This document shows positions 1-5,336 of a stretch of DNA of 19,053 nt, one piece after another. The translations under genes were made by a program, and so were the position numbers. The stretch comes from JBQTII01 sp052387905. GTDB lineage: Bacteria; Actinomycetota; Actinomycetes; Sporichthyales; Sporichthyaceae. The notes under the pieces were generated by a model that ran no database searches, was not told the DNA's origin, and saw nothing but the letters and a program-made list of their open reading frames with translations. How positions within the stretch are numbered: position 1 is the stretch's first letter; every line of letters begins with the position of its first letter. The DNA is taken from contig JBQTIR010000047.1 in the NCBI GenBank assembly GCA_052387905.1, positions 1 through 19,053 of the forward strand, given 5' to 3'.

Positions 1-334
1 TCAGACCCCGCCGAGGAACCACCATTCTGACCTCACGTCAGCTCCGCATTTCCCGGACGTCAACTACGGCAGGGACACCACTGACCGTCCGCACCCCGCC
101 CACCCCGACCGGCCCATTACCCGAGCCACACACCGACGCCCGCCACTGCTCTTCCCGATGGCAAGCCCGACCCGGACCGCAGGCCCCCGCTAGGGGGCCG
201 AGGACCGGAAGCGGCGCGGCAGCCCCGTGGTGACCCCAGCACTCTGCCCCCCGACCACCACTTCCGCAGTGCCCGAGAAGGTAGCCATGCGCCAAGACCG
301 GCCGTTCACCAGGCAGATCCGGAGTTTCTGCGCT
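1..334. other. Gene-free stretch downstream of ku
   Basis: No convincing gene on either strand. Open frames entering this stretch lack a ribosome binding site and a recognisable protein, and those that run past 334 are shadows of ku. It holds a short inverted repeat CTGAC-N5-GTCAG at 27-41 and a GC-rich hairpin at 182-199, listed separately. It probably contains the 3' end of the ku transcript and the upstream region of whatever lies to the left. Confidence 0.5.
182..199. terminator. Possible GC-rich hairpin terminator after ku
   Basis: A perfect inverted repeat GGCCCCC-GCTA-GGGGGCC (7-bp arms, 4-nt loop) lies about 135 nt past the ku stop. There is no T-tract on either side, which is normal for actinobacterial terminators but weakens the call. 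Confidence 0.35.
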
Positions 335-1240
335 TCAACCGGTGGCGGTTTTCTTCGGCGCGGTCTTTTTCGCCGGGGGCTTCTTGACGGCCTTCTTCGC
401 GGCGGGCTTCTTGCTCGACGCGGCGGCACCTTTCGCACCGTCAGGTTCATCGTCGCCGGCAGCCGCGCGTCGCTCCTTGGCCCGGGCGACGCTCTGGCGC
501 AGGGCCTCCATGAGGTCGACGACCTCGGCGGTCGGCTCGGCGTCGACAGCGGCCACCACCTCGCGGCCGGCCACCTTCGCCTCGACCAGGGCTCGGACGG
601 CGGCTGCGTACTCATCGGTGTGCGCGGCGGGGTCGAAGTCGGCGGTCATCGTGTCGATGTAGGCCGCCGCCATCGCGACCTCCTGCTCGCGCACCGAAAC
701 GTCGTCCGCCGGCGCCAGTGCGGCGGGGTCCCGGATCTCCTCGGGCCACAGCATCATCTGCATCACCAGCAGGTCGCCGTGGGGGCGCAAGGCAGCCAGG
801 GATTCCCGTGAGCGCAACGCCACCTTGACGATCGCGACCTTGCCGGTGCGGGCGAGGGCGTCGCGCAGCAACACGTACGGCTTACCGCCGTGGGTGTCGG
901 GCTGCAAGTAGTAACTGCGCCCGGCGGCGATCGGGTCGAACTGGTCGGCGGGGACGAACTGCAGCACGTCGACGGCCTTGGTCGAGGGCAGCGGCAGGGA
1001 TTCCAGGTCCTCGTCGGTGAGGACGACGATCTCGCCGCCGCCGACGTCATAGCCCTTGGCGATCTCGCTGTAGGGCACCTCTTCCCCGTCGGTCTCCGCG
1101 ATGCGCTTGTAGCGCACCCGGGCACCATCGGAGGCCCGTACCTGACGGAATGACACTCCGCGTTCCTCGGTGGCGGAGAACACCCGCACCGGGATCGAGA
1201 CCAGGCCGAAGGAGATCGTGCCCTTCCAGATGGTCTGCAT
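335..1240 (-). CDS. ku: Non-homologous end-joining protein Ku
   Basis: Homodimeric Ku binds and bridges double-strand DNA ends and recruits LigD-type enzymes in bacterial NHEJ. The 301-aa protein opens with the family hallmark QTIWKGTISFGLVSIPV and carries the full Ku beta-barrel core to about residue 250. The last 25 residues are a lysine/alanine/proline tail (KKPAAKKAVKKPPAKK and similar), the low-complexity basic extension seen in many actinobacterial Ku proteins and thought to bind DNA. ATG at 1240 is chosen because GGAG lies 8 nt upstream and homologues start at this point. A GTG five codons earlier overlaps that ribosome binding site. The gene lies 74 nt after an anti-sigma-like gene on the same strand, and a stem-loop sits in that gap. 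A LigD-type polymerase lies about 1.7 kb away, divergently oriented. Family identity is secure. Confidence 0.96.
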   Translation of the reverse strand: MQTIWKGTISFGLVSIPVRVFSATEERGVSFRQVRASDGARVRYKRIAETDGEEVPYSEIAKGYDVGGGEIVVLTDEDLESLPLPSTKAVDVLQFVPADQFDPIAAGRSYYLQPDTHGGKPYVLLRDALARTGKVAIVKVALRSRESLAALRPHGDLLVMQMMLWPEEIRDPAALAPADDVSVREQEVAMAAAYIDTMTADFDPAAHTDEYAAAVRALVEAKVAGREVVAAVDAEPTAEVVDLMEALRQSVARAKERRAAAGDDEPDGAKGAAASSKKPAAKKAVKKPPAKKTAPKKTATG

Positions 1241-1263
1241 CGTCACCGTCTCCACGCTCAGGC

Positions 1264-1288
1264 GCCCGCTACCGGCCTCCGGGCGGGC
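1264..1288. terminator. Stem-loop between anti-sigma-like gene and ku
   Basis: On the plus strand, GCCCGC at 1264-1269 pairs with GCGGGC at 1283-1288, and inside them CCGG pairs with CCGG around a CCT loop, with a two-base bulge. It could end or attenuate the sigma/anti-sigma transcript before ku, or sit in the ku leader. There is no U-tract, so its role is inferred. Confidence 0.4.
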
Positions 1289-1314
1289 CTACCCCACCGT
1301 AACTGGCGTATCCG

Positions 1315-2295
1315 TCAGGAGCAGTCAGCGCCGGCCTGCTCGGCCTGGGCGGTGGCGATCCGCTCGCGGGCGCCCTCCCACTCCGGCTGGCGGAAGGTGC
1401 GCACCACGTCGGTGTCCGCGCCGGGGATCACGAACAGGCGGCGGTCGCCGATCTGCAGCTTCTCCTCGCCCTTGCTGGTGATCGCCACCGGCCCGGTCAC
1501 CACGTAGCTGACCACGGGCGCGCCGGCGGCCGGGGAGATCCACTCGGTGACCGCGATGGTGAGCTGAACCTGGGACGGTTCCCGGGTCGGGGTGATCGCC
1601 GTGACCGTGCCGATCATGATGGCGCGCGCGCACCCTACGGAGTCGGCGAAGCCATCGAAACGCTTCGCCTGCTTGGCCGGGGCCGCTTCCTGGGGCGCGG
1701 AGGGAGCTGAGAAGCCGTCAGACTCCGGGGCCGGCGCCGCGGGCGCGTCGGCGGCACCAGCTTCGGCCTTGCCGGCCGTCACCAGGGGAACGGGCGGCGG
1801 TGGCTGGATCGCACCCGCGGCGGCCGGAGCCTCGGCCGCGGTGTCGGCGGTCGTCTCCCCGGCTGCCGCCTCGTCGCGCAGGCGAGCGCGGTTCTGCGCG
1901 GATTCCGCCGTGTCGGACAGGGAACCGCCCGCGGAGATCGAGCTTTCGTCGCCGCTACCTCCGCCCACCGACAGGGCGACGGGAATCCCGAACCCGAAGG
2001 CGAACGCGAGCGTGGCCGCAGCAGCCAGAATCCGCGGGTTCATCCAGGGGCGCCGGCCGGCGATCGGGACGACCGTGGCTCCCCCCGCAGCGATCGGCGC
2101 AACCGCCGCGGGGGCGGACTCCGCGGCGAGCGCGTCGCCGATCAGCGATAGGGCTTTGCTCAGGGCGGCCACGTCCGACGCAGCCTCGGCCTGCGCCGCG
2201 GCCCCCTCACCGCCCACGGAAGGGTCGGCCTCGAGGCCGTCCAGCAGACGGTCCAGGGCCGCCTCGTACGCGTCAGGTGTCTCCGACGTACTCAT
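1315..2295 (-). CDS. Anti-sigma-factor-like single-pass membrane protein
   Basis: This 326-aa protein is encoded directly after an ECF sigma gene, so it is inferred to be its regulator. In order it has an acidic/alanine-rich cytoplasmic N-terminus (1-80), one transmembrane helix (about 88-110, preceded by RRPWMNPR as a positive-inside flank), a long Ala/Pro/Glu-rich linker (about 115-215) and a compact beta-rich extracytoplasmic domain (about 218-326) with Cys222 and Cys325 that could form a disulfide. The usual zinc anti-sigma motif HxxxCxxC is absent, so sigma binding is not shown by any motif. The ATG at 2295 has a strong GGAGAGGGGG ribosome binding site. The gap from the sigma stop is 79 nt. 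The C-terminal domain resembles uncharacterised actinobacterial extracytoplasmic domains; I cannot name a family. Alternative: a membrane protein of unrelated function. Confidence 0.65.
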   Translation of the reverse strand: MSTSETPDAYEAALDRLLDGLEADPSVGGEGAAAQAEAASDVAALSKALSLIGDALAAESAPAAVAPIAAGGATVVPIAGRRPWMNPRILAAAATLAFAFGFGIPVALSVGGGSGDESSISAGGSLSDTAESAQNRARLRDEAAAGETTADTAAEAPAAAGAIQPPPPVPLVTAGKAEAGAADAPAAPAPESDGFSAPSAPQEAAPAKQAKRFDGFADSVGCARAIMIGTVTAITPTREPSQVQLTIAVTEWISPAAGAPVVSYVVTGPVAITSKGEEKLQIGDRRLFVIPGADTDVVRTFRQPEWEGARERIATAQAEQAGADCS

Positions 2296-2374
2296 GGCGC
2301 CCCCTCTCCGTAGGTCGTCGTCGCCAGGTCCATCCGGTGCACCAGGGATGCGACCCGTCTCGCTCGCGCGTCCA

Positions 2375-2872
2375 CTAGATGACCTCGGTTTCGCGTAACC
2401 GCTCCCGCAGTGCCGCCACAGCGGCGTGCAGCCGACTCTTGACCGTGCCCTCCGGAACGCCCAGGGCCGTCGCAATGTCCTTGACCGGCAGGTCGGCGTA
2501 AAAACGCAGCGAGAGCACCTGCCGGTGGTCGGCGCTGAGCATGTCCATCCCCGACGCGACAGCCATGGCCAACACCCTGTCCTCCGGTGCAGGCTCCGGC
2601 GCCCTCGACCAGCGGGCGGCCAACCGGTCGCGCAGGCCATCGTCGCGACGTTGTCCGCGGTGCCAATCCATCGCGACCCGGGAGGCCACGACGACCGCCC
2701 AGGCCATGGGGTCGCGAATGCTCTCGCGCCCAGGTTGTGCCGCCTGCTCCAGCAGCCTGAGCCGGACCTGCTGCACCCCGTCGTCCAACTCGTGCGAGGG
2801 AACGCCGTTCAGCGCGAGCACAGCGCGAATCCGTCCGACGCCCTGTGCGGGCAGCGGATCGGCTCCGGTCAC
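2375..2872 (-). CDS. ECF-type RNA polymerase sigma factor
   Basis: This 165-aa group 4 sigma factor redirects RNA polymerase to a small regulon. Region 2 (about 15-75) includes the DPMAWAVVVASRVAMDWHR stretch typical of region 2.3/2.4. Region 4 (about 100-160) has the helix-turn-helix LPVKDIATALGVPEGTVKSR followed by LHAAVAALRERLRE. Region 1 and the large region-3 insert of housekeeping sigmas are missing, as expected for ECF factors. The GTG at 2872 is preceded by GGGGGAG with a 6-nt spacer. A GAAC-N17-CGTC element about 30-50 nt upstream looks like an ECF promoter, which suggests autoregulation. It is followed by the anti-sigma-like gene and is divergent from the LigD-type polymerase across 121 bp. 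The signal it responds to is unknown. Confidence 0.9.
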   Translation of the reverse strand: MTGADPLPAQGVGRIRAVLALNGVPSHELDDGVQQVRLRLLEQAAQPGRESIRDPMAWAVVVASRVAMDWHRGQRRDDGLRDRLAARWSRAPEPAPEDRVLAMAVASGMDMLSADHRQVLSLRFYADLPVKDIATALGVPEGTVKSRLHAAVAALRERLRETEVI

Positions 2873-2899
2873 CGAATCTCCCCCAGTTCATGTAGCAAG

Positions 2900-2924
2900 G
2901 ACGGGCCAGCGCGCCGAAACGTTC
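2900..2924 (-). promoter_or_regulatory. Candidate ECF promoter of the sigma gene
   Basis: Read on the minus strand, GAAC (2921-2924) and CGTC (2900-2903) are separated by 17 nt. This is the usual layout of an ECF -35 (GAAC core) and -10 (CGTC). A start site a few bases downstream would give a leader of roughly 20 nt carrying the visible ribosome binding site. It is a four-plus-four match in GC-rich DNA, so chance is not excluded. Confidence 0.4.
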
Positions 2925-2993
2925 ACCGCATCCCGTGCGCACGCCGTGACGTCCGCGACAACCCGGGGCGAACTTACTGCGATCCTGGCGCGT

Positions 2994-3917
2994 ATGGGCG
3001 CTGCGCAACGGGTCACGGTCGAGATCGAGGGACGACGTCTGAGCCTGTCGAATCTGGACAAAGTGCTCTACCCGGACACCGGCTTCACCAAGGGCGAGGT
3101 CATTGCCTACTACACCCGCCTCGCGCCGGTCCTGCTCCCGCACCTCGCGGGTCGGGCACTGACCCGGGTGCGCTTCCCCGACGGGGTCGACGGGGGGTCC
3201 TTCTTCGAGAAGAACGCGCCCGCACACACCCCGGACTGGGTCCGTACCGTGTCGCTGCCCAGCCCCGGCAGTAGCCGCGACCGCGACGAGATCGCCTACG
3301 TGGTGGTCACCGAACTGGCCACCCTGGTCTGGCTGGCGAACCTGGCCGCCCTCGAACTGCACATCCACCAGTGGACGCTGACCCCGGACGGAACTCCACG
3401 GGGCGCGGACCGCCTCGTCCTGGACCTGGACCCGGGTCCCCCCGCAGGCCAGGTCGAGTGCGCCCGGGTGGCGCTGTTGCTGCGCGAGCGACTGCACGCC
3501 GATGACCTGGATCCGGTGATCACCACGTCCGGCTCCAAGGGCCTGCAGCTCTATGTGGGGCTCACCGAAACCCCGACCGAGCAGGTACACACCTACGCCC
3601 GGTCGTTGGCCACCGAGCTCGAACGCACCCACCCGGCGTTGATCGTGTCCCGGATGGAGAAAGCCGTGCGCGGCGGCAAGATTCTCATCGACTGGAGCCA
3701 GAACAACGGTTCCAAGACGACGGTGGCGCCCTACTCCCTGCGTGCCCGCTCCCGACCGACCGTGGCGACTCCGCTGCATTGGGAAGAGGTCACCAGCATC
3801 GCCGGCGGCCGCCCGGTCGCCTTCACCGCCGACGACCTCGACGATCGGCTGGCAGCCCACGGGGACCTGTTCGCCTGCCTGCTGAGCGCGAGCGGGCAGC
3901 TGCCGGAGCGCGACTGA
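2994..3917 (+). CDS. Stand-alone LigD-type NHEJ polymerase (PolDom)
   Basis: This 307-aa archaeo-eukaryotic-primase-type polymerase fills gaps with ribonucleotides or deoxynucleotides during Ku-dependent end joining. Visible motifs are KVLYPDTGFTKGEV near the N-terminus, RFPDGVDGGSFFEKNAPAHTP (about 60-80), His123 in ELHIHQW, the metal-binding pair Asp144/Asp146 in LVLDLDPG, the phosphate-binding SGSKG at 179-183, and the third metal ligand Asp233 in ILIDWSQNN. Position 185 is Gln where many LigD polymerases have His (SGxKGxH). No ligase or phosphoesterase domain is attached, so the ligase must be encoded elsewhere. The ATG at 2994 gives the family's usual N-terminus but has no clear ribosome binding site. 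An in-frame GTG at 2946 would add 16 residues. Confidence 0.92.
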   Translation: MGAAQRVTVEIEGRRLSLSNLDKVLYPDTGFTKGEVIAYYTRLAPVLLPHLAGRALTRVRFPDGVDGGSFFEKNAPAHTPDWVRTVSLPSPGSSRDRDEIAYVVVTELATLVWLANLAALELHIHQWTLTPDGTPRGADRLVLDLDPGPPAGQVECARVALLLRERLHADDLDPVITTSGSKGLQLYVGLTETPTEQVHTYARSLATELERTHPALIVSRMEKAVRGGKILIDWSQNNGSKTTVAPYSLRARSRPTVATPLHWEEVTSIAGGRPVAFTADDLDDRLAAHGDLFACLLSASGQLPERD

Positions 3918-3925
3918 CGCTCGAC

Positions 3926-3941
3926 AGTGACCTGCGTCACT
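3926..3941. promoter_or_regulatory. CRP/FNR-like palindrome upstream of TetR gene
   Basis: AGTGACCTGCGTCACT is a perfect inverted repeat of 6-bp arms around CTGC. It contains GTGA-N6-TCAC, the core of the CRP-family operator. It lies 9 nt after the polymerase stop and 65 nt before the TetR start, so it could control the TetR gene. A TetR autoregulatory operator is the alternative. Confidence 0.45.
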
Positions 3942-4006
3942 CTGGAGTTACCGAGGAGTACGCTCCCTGGGGTCGGGGCCGCCGGTCCCTGGGATCGGAG
4001 GACGCC

Positions 4007-4636
4007 GTGAGCACCCTCGGCGAACCCGTGGCCCGGTCCACGCGGCTGCCACGCACAGCCCGGCGCCGCCAGCTCCTCGATGCGGCGCTGGCGGTATTCG
4101 TCGCGCAGGGCTACCACGCGGCCGCGATGGACGACATCGCAGAGCAGGCCGGCGTCAGCAAACCGGTGCTCTACCAGCATTTCCCCGGCAAGCGGGACCT
4201 CTACCTGGCGCTGCTCGACGAGAGCGCGACGTCCTTGATGGACTCCGTGCGCGAGGCGATGGCCTCCACGACGGACAACAAGGCCCGGGTCCTGGCCACC
4301 GTGCGGGCCTACTACGAATTCATCGATCACCACAACGGCGCCTTCCGGCTGGTCTTCGAATCCGATCTGACCGGCGAACCTGAGGTCCGGGACCGGGTCG
4401 AGGCTGTCGAGCGGGCGTGCGCCGCGGCGACCGCGGCGCTGATCGCCGAAGACACCGGGTTACCCGAGGCCGAAGCCCGCCTGCTCGGGGCCGGCCTCGC
4501 TGGCATCGCCCAGGTGACCGCCCGCAGTTGGGCGGCAGGCGGCGAGGGGGTCCCGCGCGAGGTCGCGATCGATTTGGTGTCCCGCCTGATCTGGCGTGGC
4601 ATCCGCGGGTTCCCGCGCGCCGACGAGCACCCCTGA
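4007..4636 (+). CDS. TetR/AcrR family transcriptional regulator
   Basis: This 209-aa repressor-type regulator has an N-terminal TetR DNA-binding domain: ARRRQLLDAALAVFVAQGY leads into the helix-turn-helix at about 39-61 (AAMDDIAEQAGVSKPVLYQHF), followed by GKRDLYLALL. The helical C-terminal half (about 65-205) would bind a ligand and dimerise; it includes VRAYYEFIDHHNGAFRLVFE. The GTG at 4007 is preceded by GGAGG with a 5-nt spacer. It sits immediately before DUF3107 and a DEAD-box helicase. As I recall, the same order (TetR, DUF3107, RhlE-like helicase, ParA-like) is present in Mycobacterium tuberculosis around Rv3208-Rv3213c, which suggests a conserved actinobacterial neighbourhood. Ligand and targets are unknown. 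Confidence 0.9.
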   Translation: MSTLGEPVARSTRLPRTARRRQLLDAALAVFVAQGYHAAAMDDIAEQAGVSKPVLYQHFPGKRDLYLALLDESATSLMDSVREAMASTTDNKARVLATVRAYYEFIDHHNGAFRLVFESDLTGEPEVRDRVEAVERACAAATAALIAEDTGLPEAEARLLGAGLAGIAQVTARSWAAGGEGVPREVAIDLVSRLIWRGIRGFPRADEHP

Positions 4637-4657
4637 GCAACTCAACGAGCGAGGCGA

Positions 4658-4695
4658 GCGGGAAGTTTCAGCGAGGAACGAGCGAAACTGCCCGC
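4658..4695. repeat. Imperfect inverted repeat (hairpin) after TetR gene
   Basis: GCGGGAAGTTTC (4658-4669) pairs with GAAACTGCCCGC (4684-4695) with one mismatch and a 14-nt loop, 21 nt past the TetR stop. The flanks and loop are built from GAGCGAGG/GAGCGAA-like units, giving a repetitive purine-rich plus strand. It is either a terminator or a REP-like intergenic element. Confidence 0.6.
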
Positions 4696-4707
4696 GGGGA
4701 ATCGGCG

Positions 4708-4744
4708 GCGCCGAGCGAGGCCGAGGGAGCGAAGCTCGTGGCGC
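4708..4744. repeat. Second bulged inverted repeat in the same intergenic
   Basis: GCGCCGAGC (4708-4716) pairs with GCTCGTGGCGC (4734-4744) with a two-base bulge. The loop again contains GAGCGA/GAGGCCGAGG units. With the hairpin at 4658-4695 it forms a compact structured block of about 90 bp between the TetR gene and DUF3107. Confidence 0.45.
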
Positions 4745-4828
4745 TGAGCACGGTCCGCAGCTAGGCAGTAGCCTCAGCGGCGGCGCGGACATCGTGCCGT
4801 GTGGATTGCCCGGTGTTCGGAGGGGTTC

Positions 4829-5056
4829 GTGGAGATCAAGATCGGTGTTCAGCACTCACCGCGTGAGCTGTCGGTGGAGAGCCCGCTGTCCGCCGACGAG
4901 ATCGAGGCGATGGTCAGCGCTGCCTTGTCCGGCAGTGACGGCGTGCTCAGCCTGGTCGACGACCGGGGCCGCAAGGTGATCGTCCCGGTCGCCAAACTCG
5001 CCTACATCGAGTTGGGTGAGCCGGAAGCCCGCCGCGTGGGTTTCGGCGCTCTCTGA
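4829..5056 (+). CDS. DUF3107 family protein
   Basis: This 75-aa protein starts VEIKIGVQHSPRELSVES and ends with KLAYIELGEPEARRVGFGAL, the signature ends of DUF3107, a small actinobacterial family (the mycobacterial member is, from memory, TB9.4/Rv3208A). Its length equals the family's usual length. The GTG at 4829 is preceded by GGAGGGG with a 3-nt spacer. The middle carries ADEIEAMVSAAL and an acidic turn, VDDRGRKVIVPV, suggesting a small alpha/beta fold. The biochemical function is not known. It lies between a TetR gene and a DEAD-box helicase. Confidence 0.9.
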   Translation: MEIKIGVQHSPRELSVESPLSADEIEAMVSAALSGSDGVLSLVDDRGRKVIVPVAKLAYIELGEPEARRVGFGAL

Positions 5057-5336
5057 ACCCTCGTCCCGTGCCCCGCTGATCACCCGCGGGGCGCGTCGCA
5101 GGTCACATGTACGCAGGCCCTGGGGTTTGCGGAGCTATGCTCAGAGGTACGCGAGCGGCTGCGGTCGGCGATTCGGTCAGCCGAATTCCCTGTGGCCCCG
5201 CCGAACTTCGGAGTGCGGCACCGGCCGCGCCCCTGTTGCACGCGCATGGCGCTCGCCGTGCGTCGACCGCTTCGTACCCGGCGGTCATCCGCCGCCGCCT
5301 GACTGCAGGCGGCTACCTACGAAGAGGCGAATCCCC
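5057..5336 (+). promoter_or_regulatory. Long structured leader upstream of the RNA helicase
   Basis: These 280 nt contain no gene but several hairpins: ATTCGG-TCAG-CCGAAT at 5171-5186, a CCGAA/TTCGG element near 5210-5220, and a perfect GCCGCCTG-ACTG-CAGGCGGC at 5294-5313, ending 8 nt before the ribosome binding site. TATGCT at about 5135-5140 fits an actinobacterial -10, without a clear -35. A leader that folds near the ribosome binding site could tune expression of the helicase, for example with temperature or by feedback. Confidence 0.4.

Noticed and set aside
2292..3860. 522-codon minus-strand frame spanning the sigma gene and the polymerase
   Set aside because: It crosses two well-supported genes in the wrong frame and has no domain.
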